Notes under the pieces: generated by a model | Told to the model about the DNA's origin: nothing | Database searches by the model: none | What the model saw: only the letters and a program-made list of their open reading frames with translations | Translations under genes and position numbers: made by a program | Part shown: piece after piece, positions 35,020 through 45,130 of the stretch | How the letters are laid out: each line of letters begins with the position of its first letter | Position numbering within the stretch: position 1 is the stretch's first letter | NCBI RefSeq assembly: GCF_014696625.1 | Contig: NZ_JACJQL010000001.1 | Span: forward strand, 248,001 to 312,000 | DNA length: 64,000 nucleotides | From: Nostoc parmelioides FACHB-3921 | Lineage (GTDB): Bacteria; Cyanobacteriota; Cyanobacteriia; Cyanobacteriales; Nostocaceae | Reading direction: 5' to 3'

Positions 35020-36207
35020 ATGCGAGTAATTTTGATGACAGGGAAAGGCGGCGTAGGTAAAACCTCGGTAGCTGCTGCAACTGGGCTGCGGTGTGCAGAA
35101 TTAGGCTATCGGACACTAGTTTTAAGTACAGACCCCGCTCACTCATTAGCAGACAGTTTTGACATGGAACTAGGCCATGCACCAAAACAAATCCGTCCCA
35201 ACTTGTGGGGTGCAGAACTAGATGCACTGCAAGAACTAGAAGGAAACTGGGGTGCGGTGAAGCGCTACATTACCCAAGTTTTGCAAGCTAGAGGTTTAGA
35301 TGGAGTGCAAGCGGAAGAATTAGCCATTCTACCAGGCATGGATGAAATTTTTGGCTTAGTGAGAATGAAGCGCCACTATGATGAAGGTGACTTTGATGTC
35401 TTGATTATCGACTCTGCACCTACCGGTACAGCATTGCGTCTCTTGAGCCTACCAGAAGTGGGCGGCTGGTATATGCGGCGTTTTTACAAACCATTCCAAA
35501 ATATCTCAGTTGCGCTGCGTCCGTTGGTTGAACCTATCTTTAAACCAATTGCTGGATTTTCTTTGCCAGATAGAGAAGTGATGGATGCACCTTATGAGTT
35601 TTATGAACAAATTGAAGCTCTGGAAAAAGTATTAACAGATAATACACAAACTTCTGTGCGTCTTGTTACAAACCCAGAGAAGATGGTTATTAAGGAATCC
35701 TTACGCGCTCACGCATATTTAAGCTTGTATAATGTTGCCACCGATTTAGTTGTGGCTAATCGCATTATCCCTGCCGAAGTGCAAGATCCATTCTTCCAAC
35801 GTTGGAAACAAAATCAGGAAGAGTATCGTCAAGAAATCCATGAAAATTTCCACCCCTTACCAGTGAAAGAAGTGCCACTATTTTCAGAAGAAATGTGTGG
35901 TTTAGCGGCTTTAGAACGCTTAAAAGAAACCTTGTACAAAGATGAAGATCCCACTCAGGTATATTACAAAGAAACTACTGTAAGAGTGGTGCAAGAAAAT
36001 AACCAATACAGTTTGGAATTGTATTTACCTGGGATTCCTAAAAACCAAGTTCAACTCAGTAAAACTGGAGATGAATTAAACATAACCATTGGTAATCATC
36101 GCCGCAATCTAGTACTACCACAGGCTTTGGCAGCTTTGCAACCATCGGGAGCAAAAATGGAAGATGATTATTTAAAAATCCGCTTCACTGATAACGTGAA
36201 AGTTTAA
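35020..36207 (+). CDS. get3d: Get3d-type ArsA/Get3 ATPase with C-terminal alpha-crystallin-like domain
   Basis: 395 residues with ATG start. The deviant Walker A is GKGGVGKTS, followed by [10 protein letters not shown] (switch I) and [16 protein letters not shown]. The CxxC zinc motif of eukaryotic Get3 is absent. Residues from about 315 form a small-heat-shock-like beta domain ([34 protein letters not shown]). This combination is the Get3d class found in cyanobacteria and plant plastids, whose structure was solved from a Nostoc protein. Its client is uncertain; a role in handling hydrophobic or photosynthetic proteins has been suggested. An intrinsic terminator follows it. Confidence 0.9.
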   Translation: MRVILMTGKGGVGKTSVAAATGLRCAELGYRTLVLSTDPAHSLADSFDMELGHAPKQIRPNLWGAELDALQELEGNWGAVKRYITQVLQARGLDGVQAEELAILPGMDEIFGLVRMKRHYDEGDFDVLIIDSAPTGTALRLLSLPEVGGWYMRRFYKPFQNISVALRPLVEPIFKPIAGFSLPDREVMDAPYEFYEQIEALEKVLTDNTQTSVRLVTNPEKMVIKESLRAHAYLSLYNVATDLVVANRIIPAEVQDPFFQRWKQNQEEYRQEIHENFHPLPVKEVPLFSEEMCGLAALERLKETLYKDEDPTQVYYKETTVRVVQENNQYSLELYLPGIPKNQVQLSKTGDELNITIGNHRRNLVLPQALAALQPSGAKMEDDYLKIRFTDNVKV

Positions 36208-36263
36208 TGGTTGAAGAAATACAAGCAACAAACATACTGTCAAAATCCTGAATTATGCCTGAT

Positions 36264-36295
36264 AAAAGACACGTTTAATCGTGTCTTTTCTATTT
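36264..36295 (+). terminator. Intrinsic terminator after get3d
   Basis: Perfect 10-bp arms AAAAGACACG and CGTGTCTTTT flank the loop TTTAAT, followed by CTATTTT. The stem begins 57 bp after the get3d stop codon. Confidence 0.8.
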
Positions 36296-36318
36296 TAAAT
36301 TAAAATTAATATATAAAA

Positions 36319-36423
36319 TATAGCTGTTGACGGTTGACGGTCGGGTGTTGACAGAATTGAAAGCCTTTTATTGTCAGGTTTTTATCTTAGCTTGATGTCA
36401 TAATCTATCTGGCTACGGCTATA
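36319..36423. repeat. 105-bp dispersed repeat (TATAGCTGTTGACGG family), intact copy
   Basis: Starts TATAGCTGTTGACGG with a few TTGACGG heptamers, then GAAAGCCTTTTATTGTCAGG and CTTAGCTTGATGTCATAATC, and ends GGCTACGGCTATA. The ends carry a short inverted repeat (TATAGCYGT). The same 105 bp occurs at 56523-56801, where it is split by another element. Confidence 0.8.
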
Positions 36424-36635
36424 ATTATTCAGCTTAAATTTGCTTTTATCTTTGTCTTATCTTAATAAACTATGTGAATTTCCCAGTATAAATATTTATA
36501 TAAATAACAAGTAATTTTGCTAATAATATCCTCACCGTAATCTTACTGTAGACAATGTAATATTTAAAATTTAAAAATGTTTTTATATTTGTTAATAATA
36601 TCGTAATTTTTCTGAACTCAATTTAAAGAAAAGCA

Positions 36636-39395
36636 ATGTCACCGATCGCTCAACCAAATTCTCAGGTTAGTCTCAATCAAGAAAGTTTACTACGTCGCAT
36701 TACGGCTCGGATTCGTCAATCCTTGGAGTTGGAGGACATTATCACAGCGACAACGGCAGAGGTACGCGCTTTATTGGGAACTGACCGAGTGATGATTTAT
36801 GAATTCCATGCAGATGGAAGCGGTCAGGTTATTGCTGAGTCAATTTATGAAAATCGTCTACCCTCATTGCTGGGCTTGAATTTTCCGGCTGATGATATTC
36901 CACCCCAAGCCAGGGAACTTTTGATCAAGTCTAAAGTACGTTCTATAGTTAATGTTGCTACGGGGATGATTGGTCAAAGCCCTGTGCATGACTTAGAAAC
37001 AGGGGAATTAATTTCAGAAGACATTTGTTACCGCCCCGTAGACCCTTGTCATGTGGAATACTTAACAGCGATGGGTGTGAAGTCTTCGGTAGTCGCGCCT
37101 ATTTTTCACCAGGATGAACTTTGGGGGCTGTTGGTGTCTCATCATTCCGAAAACCGGACGGTTTCAGAAGATGAGTTGGAAGCGATGCAGATGATTGTAG
37201 ATCAACTTGCTGTAGCGATCGCCCAAAGTTATCTCCTCACCCAAGCCAGAAAAAAAGCCCAGAAAGAAGCCATCATTAACCGCATTATTACCCTACTGCA
37301 CTCATTACCCACAATTGTCTTACAGCCGGCTTTAGAAGCAGCTGTAGGGGCTTTTGCTGGTGTTGGTGGTAGGCTTTGTTTAAGAAATCAAGCTGTTGAG
37401 TCACAACAAGTTGCTTCTCGGAGTTTAGCAGAGTGTTTAATCCCAGGTAATGACTGTGTCCAACTTTATACCTGTGGACAACAGCCTATTACCCCAGAAC
37501 AAACTATCTATCCACTGATTGAGCAGTATAGCGCCTGGCAGGAACACTACAAATCTCATCATGATATTTGGGCGATCGCAGATATTTATCAAGACCCTAC
37601 CTTGCGTACTTTGCAAGCTGTTTTTCAACCAACTAAAATTCGCAGTATTTTAATCATTCCTTTAGAATATCGTCAGCAGTTACTAGGTTATTTAACTATT
37701 TTCCGCAATGAGATAGATACCGAAACTCTCTGGGCTGGACGCATTGATCAGGATCAAAGGCAAATGTTACCCCGTGTATCATTTAATTTATGGCGTGATG
37801 CCAAAAAGTCACAAGCTCAACAATGGACAAGGGAAGAGATTGAACTAGCAAAAGAAATCGGTCAACACTTTGCCTCAGCTATTCAGCAGTATGAACTATA
37901 CCAACAAGTACAAGCCTTTAACGAAAATTTAGAAAAACAAGTCCAGAAACGTACTCTTGAACTACGCCATACATCAGAACAACAACAAGCTGTGTTTGGT
38001 GTAATTTCTAAGATTCGTGAATCGCTAGATACTAACAGCATTTTTCAAATAACTACTAAAGAAGTTTGCCAATTAATTAAAGCGGATCGGGTTTCTGTAT
38101 ATCGCTTCGATCATGAATGGGGTGGCGCATTTGTTGGTGATTTTGAAGCAACTAGCCCTCACTGGTCAAATGAATCAAAAATAAGTATTAATACTGTTTG
38201 GAACGATACTTACTTACAAAACACAGGAGGAGGACGCTATCGCTACAACGAGACATTTGCCGTAGATGACATTTATAAGAAGGGATTTACTCAATGTCAT
38301 ATTGAAAATCTAGAGCAATTTCAAATTTATGCTTTTGTCCTCGCTCCTATCTTTGTTGGTCAAAAACTCTGGGGTTTACTAGCAACTTATCAACATTCTG
38401 GCCCCCGTCAATGGGAATCTTCAGAAGTTAACTTCCTGACTCAAATTGCAGCCCAACTAGGAGTAGCAATACAACAAGCTGAACTACTCAACCAAACCCA
38501 GCAACAGGCTCAAAAGTTAACTCAAGCCCTGCACAATTTGCAACAAACCCAAACTCAACTCATCCAAACAGAAAAAATGTCTTCATTGGGTCAATTAGTA
38601 GCCGGTGTAGCCCATGAAATTAATAATCCAGTAAACTTTATTTATGGAAATCTCAGTCATGTGAGTGAATATGCTCATAATTTACTCACTATGCTGGAAC
38701 TTTATCAGCAAGAATTACCCAACCCTAGTGTGGAAATTCTAGAACAGGCAGACGAAATCGATCTAGAGTTTTTAGCTGAAGATTTACCCAAAACTCTCGC
38801 CTCTATGCAAATTGGTGTCGAGCGCATCCGCCAAATTGTCATGTCTTTACGGACTTTCTCTCGCCTTGATGAAGCAGAAATGAAAGCCGTAAATATTAAT
38901 GAGGGTATTGATAGTACCTTGTTGATTTTGCAACACCGCTTTAAAGCCAAGCCGGAAACTGCGGGAATTAAACTTACTAAAAAATACGCTGATATTCCCT
39001 TGGTAGAATGCTACGCCGGACAGATGAATCAAGTATTTATGAATGTTTTGAGTAACGCCATTGATGCGATAGAAGATTATCAGGAAGCACAATCAAAAAC
39101 TCATCATGGTGAAATTATTATCTCTACTAGCTTTGGTCAAATCAGGGACAACATTCAAAGCATAGTCATTCGTATTGTGGATAATGGCCCTGGCATACCA
39201 GAAGATTTGAGACTCAGAATATGCGATCCATTCTTTACTACAAAGCCAGTGGGTAAGGGTACAGGTTTGGGTTTGTCAATTAGTTACAAAATTGTCGTAG
39301 AAAAGCATGGCGGGGTTTTTAAATGTGATTCTCAACTAGGCTCAGGTACAGAATTTTGGATTGAAATTCCGATTCGGCAGGTTAATGGTAATTGA
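36636..39395 (+). CDS. GAF-GAF-GAF sensor histidine kinase with two bilin-binding-type GAF domains
   Basis: A 919-residue soluble kinase with ATG start. GAF1 (about 20-200) has a phytochrome-like [13 protein letters not shown] segment and Cys138-His139 in [16 protein letters not shown]2 (about 215-420) is degenerate with an insertion and no such cysteine. GAF3 (about 450-620) has Cys554-His555 in [11 protein letters not shown]. The Cys-His pair is the bilin attachment site of phytochromes and cyanobacteriochromes. A coiled coil then leads to [15 protein letters not shown] and an HATPase ([22 protein letters not shown]). The order resembles All2699 of Anabaena PCC 7120. It is predicted to be a two-chromophore light sensor; its partner regulator is unknown. 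Confidence 0.92.
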   Translation: MSPIAQPNSQVSLNQESLLRRITARIRQSLELEDIITATTAEVRALLGTDRVMIYEFHADGSGQVIAESIYENRLPSLLGLNFPADDIPPQARELLIKSKVRSIVNVATGMIGQSPVHDLETGELISEDICYRPVDPCHVEYLTAMGVKSSVVAPIFHQDELWGLLVSHHSENRTVSEDELEAMQMIVDQLAVAIAQSYLLTQARKKAQKEAIINRIITLLHSLPTIVLQPALEAAVGAFAGVGGRLCLRNQAVESQQVASRSLAECLIPGNDCVQLYTCGQQPITPEQTIYPLIEQYSAWQEHYKSHHDIWAIADIYQDPTLRTLQAVFQPTKIRSILIIPLEYRQQLLGYLTIFRNEIDTETLWAGRIDQDQRQMLPRVSFNLWRDAKKSQAQQWTREEIELAKEIGQHFASAIQQYELYQQVQAFNENLEKQVQKRTLELRHTSEQQQAVFGVISKIRESLDTNSIFQITTKEVCQLIKADRVSVYRFDHEWGGAFVGDFEATSPHWSNESKISINTVWNDTYLQNTGGGRYRYNETFAVDDIYKKGFTQCHIENLEQFQIYAFVLAPIFVGQKLWGLLATYQHSGPRQWESSEVNFLTQIAAQLGVAIQQAELLNQTQQQAQKLTQALHNLQQTQTQLIQTEKMSSLGQLVAGVAHEINNPVNFIYGNLSHVSEYAHNLLTMLELYQQELPNPSVEILEQADEIDLEFLAEDLPKTLASMQIGVERIRQIVMSLRTFSRLDEAEMKAVNINEGIDSTLLILQHRFKAKPETAGIKLTKKYADIPLVECYAGQMNQVFMNVLSNAIDAIEDYQEAQSKTHHGEIIISTSFGQIRDNIQSIVIRIVDNGPGIPEDLRLRICDPFFTTKPVGKGTGLGLSISYKIVVEKHGGVFKCDSQLGSGTEFWIEIPIRQVNGN

Positions 39396-39433
39396 TGATT
39401 GGTCGATTTTTAAGTACGAATGACGAATTAGTC

Positions 39434-41059
39434 TCACTCCTGTGTTACTGGTAAAAGGATTTTGCAACTGTTATTATCTCTGCAATTTACGCTGATTGTG
39501 ATGATTTGGGCATGGAATAAATTATCGCTATCCAAAACTGGACTATCACCAGAGTTCATTGCATAGGCTGGGTAGCAGGCTGCGCTCAAACTTAAACGCA
39601 AAGCATTACCTTTAGGGATGCGGATACAAGTTGTTTGTAGTTGAATCTTTCTGGTGGTGTGATTCATTCCATCTACGCAATGTAAATAACCTTGGGTGAA
39701 GTTGTATACTTTGCCATCGGGATAAACTTGTGACAGTACTGCACACAAATCATAACTGGGTTGATCAGCACTACACACAATTTCTACGATCGCATCTCCT
39801 AATAAATGTAAGTCTGCAATCAAGGGTGCGCTGGTGTATGTGAGGACATCTGAGCGGCAATCAATATGCGATCGCTCAAATACACCAGCCGGTATTGCTG
39901 CATGACCACCTACAGAGGGTACTGGTCGCCAAGGGTCGTGGACGAGAATGTCTGAGGGATTGGGAACTGAGGGATTGGGGATGAGGGTTCCAGAGTCTTC
40001 GCGGATGCTGGCTAATCCGGTGGTTGACAAGAAGTAAGTTTTCTGGTTTGATATATTTATTATGGGAATCCGTGTCCACATATTACTTCCCATTTCAAAT
40101 AGACTTATAGGCAATTCATCTAACAACCCTGTATCGATGCCTTTGAGAAAGTAATCAAACCATCTGACCTGCACTTCATCAACGGGACTAACAGCATTAA
40201 CACCAAAGTCAACTTCGCCTACTTTGCGACCCCAAGGTAAATGCGCCCAAGGCCCGACTAATAAATGTTGGGGTGTAGTCGCACGGGCTGCCATATCTTG
40301 ATATAAATGCAGCGTACCGCGTAGGTAAGTATCGAACCAGCCGCCGATATGCAGCATGGGCAAGTCTACATCTTGGAAATGGGTTTTGGGCGAGAGTGCT
40401 TGCCAGTATGAGTCTGCTTGGGGGTGGGCTACCCATTCGTGATAGAAGGATTCGGGTGCAAGTTGTTGGAGGATTTCGGGATTACTTAAAGGTAGGTTGC
40501 GGGATGCAGCGAATAAAGCTTGATATTTTTCTTTATCTCCTCGTAACCGCGCGGTTTCTGTAGCTAATTGAATTGCCCACGCCAAATTAGTTTGTAAACA
40601 AAACGCGCCGCCTTCATAAGCCCAATCTGTATATAAATCATAGCCAATCATCGACGGGCAGATAGTCTTTAAAGCTGGCGGTTGGGCAATTGCGGCGTAT
40701 AACTGAGTCATTCCTTGATAGGAAAATCCATACATTCCCACCTGTCCATTACTCCCAGACAGACTTGCAACCCAGTTTACCGTATCTTCGCCATCGGCAA
40801 TTTCATTAGCAAATAACTTAAATTCGCCTTGAGAAGTTCCCCGTCCCCGCACATCTTGAATAACTACGATGTACCCCTGGGCAGCATACCAAGTAGGATG
40901 GGCATAGACAACAGTAGATGCGATCGCTCTACCATAAGGTTGTCGCATTAATAATACCGGAAATTCACCGTCTCCATCCGGTCGATAGATATCTGCATCT
41001 AGCCTCACCCCATCACGGGTATACATCGATGCTGTTTGCTTACCAAGAACATCAAACAT
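39434..41059 (-). CDS. CocE/NonD family hydrolase (peptidase S15-like)
   Basis: 541 residues with ATG start. An alpha/beta hydrolase core has YTRDGVRLDADIYRP, RGRGTSQGEF, the nucleophile Ser in MYGFSYQGMTQ and the probable His in LLVGPWAHLPWG. A C-terminal jelly-roll domain (from about residue 360) is typical of cocaine esterase and X-Pro dipeptidyl-peptidase relatives. No signal peptide is present. Members hydrolyse acyl esters or N-terminal dipeptides, and the substrate here is unknown. The gene converges on the sensor kinase upstream with a 38-bp gap. Confidence 0.88.
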   Translation of the reverse strand: MFDVLGKQTASMYTRDGVRLDADIYRPDGDGEFPVLLMRQPYGRAIASTVVYAHPTWYAAQGYIVVIQDVRGRGTSQGEFKLFANEIADGEDTVNWVASLSGSNGQVGMYGFSYQGMTQLYAAIAQPPALKTICPSMIGYDLYTDWAYEGGAFCLQTNLAWAIQLATETARLRGDKEKYQALFAASRNLPLSNPEILQQLAPESFYHEWVAHPQADSYWQALSPKTHFQDVDLPMLHIGGWFDTYLRGTLHLYQDMAARATTPQHLLVGPWAHLPWGRKVGEVDFGVNAVSPVDEVQVRWFDYFLKGIDTGLLDELPISLFEMGSNMWTRIPIINISNQKTYFLSTTGLASIREDSGTLIPNPSVPNPSDILVHDPWRPVPSVGGHAAIPAGVFERSHIDCRSDVLTYTSAPLIADLHLLGDAIVEIVCSADQPSYDLCAVLSQVYPDGKVYNFTQGYLHCVDGMNHTTRKIQLQTTCIRIPKGNALRLSLSAACYPAYAMNSGDSPVLDSDNLFHAQIITISVNCRDNNSCKILLPVTQE

Positions 41060-41085
41060 AAGTAGTGGTCATGAACTGCGTAGAC

Positions 41086-41118
41086 GGTGATTGTTGACTG
41101 TTGATTGTTGACTGTTGA
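41086..41118. repeat. TGTTGAT/TGTTGAC heptamer array
   Basis: Four to five tandem heptamers between the hydrolase gene and the HEAT-like gene, ending at the stop of the latter. It follows CATGAACTGCGTAGAC, a motif also found near 47333 and, inverted, near 49235. Confidence 0.75.
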
Positions 41119-41937
41119 TTACTTGCGTTTTTTATTTTTCTTCTGCTTCTTTGGTTTTTTACTCACAAGTGGTGCAAAACCACGGGGTTGTCCAAGTTCT
41201 TGCTTGTAGTAATTTACGATGTCCTCCAGTCTAAACTTTGTTTCGGGGACTTCTTCACGGGTTTTCAGCCCCAATTCTACCTGTGCATCACCCCAATTCC
41301 CGACAATAAAAGGTGGTACTCGATTAGCTGCAAACGCTTGTTCTATGACTGGTGCAGACTCCACAGCTTTTAAATCCAGCAATTCACCAATCAAAAAAGC
41401 GTTAAATTCTGGGTCATTATTGGCAAAGTCTTCTAACCTGTGCGTCAACACTGCTACACATTGGTCACGTAAATCGGGATGCTTCTCAGCAATTTTTGTT
41501 AACGCTGTAGCCGCATCAGCGAGTTGGTAAGCATCGTGAGACGAATCCCCCAGATATGCTTCTAGTGTAGGAATCGCCGCCGCCCCAACTGTAGCAAAGT
41601 ACTCAGCTAATTCACCAGGTGTCCAATCGTCATCGACTTCGTGAAATAGATTTACCAGGGGTTGAATTGCTGCTTCTGCACTTAATTGAGTCAGTACCCG
41701 TATCGCGTGGACTGGACTCCAAACCTCTACACTATCTTGGTCAGCATTATTTAATTCTGCATCAGTCGCCATGCGAATTAAGTCAGGAACATGGTCTGCA
41801 TTAAAACCAAGTTTCTGCACATAGTTGGGGACATCTCGCATCTTACTACAATCACCGTAGGTCAATAGTTTATCTACTGGAGATGGATAAATAGACGCTG
41901 CCATATTAGTTATCTCTGCCTTTTTGGTTGTAACCAT
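41119..41937 (-). CDS. HEAT-repeat-like protein (DUF1186-like)
   Basis: 272 residues. An acidic all-helical repeat region (VHAIRVLTQLSAEAAIQPLV, DAATALTKIAEKHPDLRDQC, EFNAFLIGELLDLKAVE) is followed by a lysine-rich tail (KKPKKQKKNKKRK). It resembles DUF1186 or PBS-lyase-like HEAT proteins, without a catalytic motif. The ATG at 41937 shares one base with the stop of the upstream gene (TAATG), so translation is coupled; an ATG at codon 12 is an alternative. It is probably a scaffold or binding protein working with the two small upstream products. Confidence 0.75.
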   Translation of the reverse strand: MVTTKKAEITNMAASIYPSPVDKLLTYGDCSKMRDVPNYVQKLGFNADHVPDLIRMATDAELNNADQDSVEVWSPVHAIRVLTQLSAEAAIQPLVNLFHEVDDDWTPGELAEYFATVGAAAIPTLEAYLGDSSHDAYQLADAATALTKIAEKHPDLRDQCVAVLTHRLEDFANNDPEFNAFLIGELLDLKAVESAPVIEQAFAANRVPPFIVGNWGDAQVELGLKTREEVPETKFRLEDIVNYYKQELGQPRGFAPLVSKKPKKQKKNKKRK

Positions 41938-42299
41938 TATCCCAGCGTTAATACCCTAGATGGCATATCTACTACTAATTTTTGAGTCTTTAACCACTGA
42001 CGACCAAGTAAAATTTCTGACAATCCTTGCCCTACATGAACCGGAATATCAAAATATTCTCCGTCAAGTCGCACCTTTCCTAAATAAATCTCAAATTCCG
42101 CTTCTCCTTGAGCTGTCAGCATTGTTTGTTGTTCGAGATAAATCCAATCAAGTGCTGCTAAATCTTGGTTATTAATTGCCAACCACCAAGAAAAACCCGT
42201 ATCAAAAACTGCATCAACTGGTATTTCCAATGTGTCAGCAGCTATCAACTCTATCTCGAAAAGTAATTCATCCTCATCACCAAACCTGCCAAAAATCAT
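41937..42299 (-). CDS. Retropepsin-like aspartic protease (clan AA)
   Basis: 120 residues with ATG start. The active-site motif is VDAVFDTGFSWWLAI (DTG), with a flap region and the C-terminal hydrophobic-hydrophobic-Gly seen in LSEILLGRQWL. This length and layout fit single-domain retroviral-type aspartyl proteases, which act as dimers. The start overlaps the upstream gene by ATGA, and the stop overlaps the downstream gene by TAATG. No substrate is known. The small upstream protein is the most likely partner. Confidence 0.82.
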   Translation of the reverse strand: MIFGRFGDEDELLFEIELIAADTLEIPVDAVFDTGFSWWLAINNQDLAALDWIYLEQQTMLTAQGEAEFEIYLGKVRLDGEYFDIPVHVGQGLSEILLGRQWLKTQKLVVDMPSRVLTLG

Positions 42300-42613
42300 A
42301 TTTTACCGGATATTCCAGTTTCATTAATGCGGAAAACGTGCAACTTGGCATTTGGGTATTTTTCATGTGCCTGTTTTCCAACTAATAATATATCCTCATT
42401 AATAAAATATTCTCCGCTTTCTGGCTCAACAGCCATGTACCAGTTGTAGTGAGTCTTAAGTAATTCTGCTTGTACCTGATGGAAAATTAGTTTGCAGCGT
42501 TCTTTCAATGCTTCACGTTCAGCTTTCCATTGAGATTGTTGTTCTTGTGTCCACTGAATTTCCGGGAAAATTCTTCCCCGACGTACTTGATGAGTTGATT
42601 TAGCTTCAGTCAT
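42296..42613 (-). CDS. Small conserved partner of the aspartic protease
   Basis: 105 residues with ATG start. A basic, helical N-terminal half (WTQEQQSQWKAEREALKERC) is followed by an alpha/beta part (NWYMAVEPESGEYFINEDIL, KLHVFRINETG). I recall small proteins of this type next to clan AA proteases in cyanobacteria, in the manner of a two-gene module. It overlaps the protease gene by four bases (ATGA). Its function is unknown; options are a substrate, an inhibitor or a specificity subunit. Confidence 0.72.
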   Translation of the reverse strand: MTEAKSTHQVRRGRIFPEIQWTQEQQSQWKAEREALKERCKLIFHQVQAELLKTHYNWYMAVEPESGEYFINEDILLVGKQAHEKYPNAKLHVFRINETGISGKI

Positions 42614-42830
42614 AGTTGCTTGTGCGGCTCTACATTATATTGTCTAGTATTTCCTATGAGATTACACAGCCATAGAATATGATTTGCCATCACTTGGAAC
42701 AGAACTATTTGAACTACTTATATTTAGCATTGCCAAACACTTATAAACTGATACAACGCTAAAGATGTAAAATTTCTGTTAAATTCATCGAGCATCAATA
42801 GTTTCCCATCATCCTTATCAGGTACTCAGC

Positions 42831-45044
42831 ATGACTGCAATCACACCCAAGGCTTCGTCAGCGCTTCCCGAATTTGCGGAAGGTATTCAATATTTTGGTG
42901 AGGCGCTACCAGATTTTGAAACTTATGGTGCCACACCTGCGATAGAATCGGGAAAAGTAGCGATCGCTGACCCAACAAACCCTCATGCAGTATATCAAAC
43001 TTTACTCGCTGCTGATGCCTTACGCTACCTGACATTACAAATCACTGGTAGTAAGGCTTCTGGGCATCCAGGCGGATTCGCCAGCCAAGCGGAAGCTTAC
43101 GCGTCTTTGGTCATGCTGGGGTATAAAAATATTATTACCGAAGTCGGACACCACGCCCCCGGATTTTATAGCGCCATGTTCCTCGATCGCTCCTTGGAGG
43201 ATATGGGTATTTCCACAGTACAACAATTGCGCGATCGCTTCCGTGAAAAGCATGGACTTTTAGGACACCTTTCCGGTTACATCCCCGGTATTCTTGCCCC
43301 CGCCGGCCCCCTGGGACAAGGACAGCACTTTGCAATGGCGGCTGCACTCCTCCACCGAGACAAACTTTTCCCCTTCACCCTCGGCGATGGTGGGCTAGGT
43401 GAACCCTACATCATGAGTTCAATGGCGCACTTTAACACCGCCTATCCCAGCGTTACCAACTTCTTACCCGTGTTGGTGTGGAATGGTTACAGCCAAGAAC
43501 ATCACAGCATGGTTTCCCTCAAAACCAACGCACAGATGATAGCTTACTGGCAAGGTAACGGTTTTGAAGAAGTCGTATTAGTTGATGCCAAAGAATTTGA
43601 CGATCAAAACCAACCAGGAGATTATGTAGATAGCACCATCTTCTCCTTTGCCCAGCGTCTAGCCTTCACCCAAGCCGTACTCGTCGCCGTAGATAAAGCC
43701 GCCCGTTCCGCCCTGGGTGGAAAACTGACAGTCTTCATCATCAAACAACTCAAAGGCGCAGGCGTTCACGCCAAAGGTGCAAAATCTCACAACCTCTATC
43801 CCAAAGACACCCTAGACGCACCCCATATTATCACCGCCTTACAAAAACGGGCATTATCCCCCGAAGCTTGGCAAATCGTCAGAACCAACGCCGAACGCGC
43901 CGGAGGTGGCCCCGCAGCTAAAACAGTGGTGACAGAATTTGAGTTACCATTGCCAGATTTAGGCACATTACCTTTAGAAGAATACGCAGTAGGCGGTGAA
44001 CCCAAAGTTTCCACCACCGCAATGGGACGAATTGTCGGTACAGTGGGACAAAAAGACCCCAATTTCCTCGTCACCAACGCGGACGGTAACGAAGCATCAG
44101 GTATCGGTAACATCAACCAAGCCTTAAAGATTATCCACCCCACCACCGACGAATTATATAACCAAGCACCAAACGGCCAAGTTTACGAACCCCTGAGTGA
44201 AGATGCTTGTGCAGGTTTAGCCGTTGGTTTATCCTTGATGGGTGCCAGAACTCTCTGGTGTTCCTATGAATCTTTCGCCATCAACGGCTTACCAATCTGG
44301 CAAACCGTCATCCAAGCAATGGCAGAATTACGCCGCCCAACTCCCTCCACAATTACCTTATTCACCGCAGGCGCATTAGAACAAGGACGCAATGGCTGGA
44401 CACACCAACGTCCTGAGATTGAAGCTTACTTTGCTTCCATGATGCGGAATGGCAATGTATTTCCTGTATTCCCCCCCGATGCTAACAGTACCCAAGTTTG
44501 TTATGACTGGGCGTTAACAACCAAGAATAAAGGCATTGTCATCACCGCCAGTAAATCACCATTACCAATTCGCACCACCTTTGCCCAAACTCGCCAAGGT
44601 TTAGAAGATGGTGCAGTAGTGTTACATGAAATTCCTGGTGGTAAGCAAGTTGTGTTTGCTGTCATTGGCGATATGACATTAATTCCTGTGTTTGAAGCCG
44701 CCGCATTTTTAGAAACTGAAGGTATCGGAGTGAAGATAGTTTCTATCATCAACCCCCGCCGTTTGTATCGTCCTCATGATGTTGCATGGGATACCTGTTC
44801 TGAAGCTGATAACGGTTTCATTGATGATGCTAAATTCGCCGAATTATTTGCTGGCGATGCCTTAATTGGTGTAACTGGTGGCGCACCGGCGATGTTAGAA
44901 CCCATCATGTTGCGGAGTAACAGCAAGCGCGATACCTTCGCCTGGAAGCGCGGGGAAACTACAGCTAGTGCTGGTGAGTTGATGGCGTTTAATGGTTTGA
45001 CGGCTGAAGCTTTGACTAAGCGGGCTATTGAGTTGGTGCATTAA
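42831..45044 (+). CDS. Phosphoketolase/transketolase-family thiamine-diphosphate enzyme
   Basis: 737 residues with ATG start. The N-terminal PP domain has SGHPGGFASQAEAY and the TPP motif from GDGGLGEP to the Asn in PVLVWNGYSQE. The Pyr domain has NADGNEASGIG (candidate catalytic Glu), LWCSYESFAINGLP, NGWTHQRPEI and VFPPDANS. The last three match phosphoketolase segments (SYEAF, NGFSHQDP, PPDAN). The usual phosphoketolase N-terminus and the GPDETxSN box are absent, so this is a divergent paralogue and may use a different sugar phosphate. Codon use is more C-rich than in neighbouring genes, which suggests high expression. It is transcribed alone. Confidence 0.85.
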   Translation: MTAITPKASSALPEFAEGIQYFGEALPDFETYGATPAIESGKVAIADPTNPHAVYQTLLAADALRYLTLQITGSKASGHPGGFASQAEAYASLVMLGYKNIITEVGHHAPGFYSAMFLDRSLEDMGISTVQQLRDRFREKHGLLGHLSGYIPGILAPAGPLGQGQHFAMAAALLHRDKLFPFTLGDGGLGEPYIMSSMAHFNTAYPSVTNFLPVLVWNGYSQEHHSMVSLKTNAQMIAYWQGNGFEEVVLVDAKEFDDQNQPGDYVDSTIFSFAQRLAFTQAVLVAVDKAARSALGGKLTVFIIKQLKGAGVHAKGAKSHNLYPKDTLDAPHIITALQKRALSPEAWQIVRTNAERAGGGPAAKTVVTEFELPLPDLGTLPLEEYAVGGEPKVSTTAMGRIVGTVGQKDPNFLVTNADGNEASGIGNINQALKIIHPTTDELYNQAPNGQVYEPLSEDACAGLAVGLSLMGARTLWCSYESFAINGLPIWQTVIQAMAELRRPTPSTITLFTAGALEQGRNGWTHQRPEIEAYFASMMRNGNVFPVFPPDANSTQVCYDWALTTKNKGIVITASKSPLPIRTTFAQTRQGLEDGAVVLHEIPGGKQVVFAVIGDMTLIPVFEAAAFLETEGIGVKIVSIINPRRLYRPHDVAWDTCSEADNGFIDDAKFAELFAGDALIGVTGGAPAMLEPIMLRSNSKRDTFAWKRGETTASAGELMAFNGLTAEALTKRAIELVH

Positions 45045-45130
45045 TTAGAACGCAGATGTACGCAGATGAACGCGGATTGGTGTTTGGTTGCGTACATCTG
45101 CTGTTTTTATGTGATGTGGAGGGGGGAACG

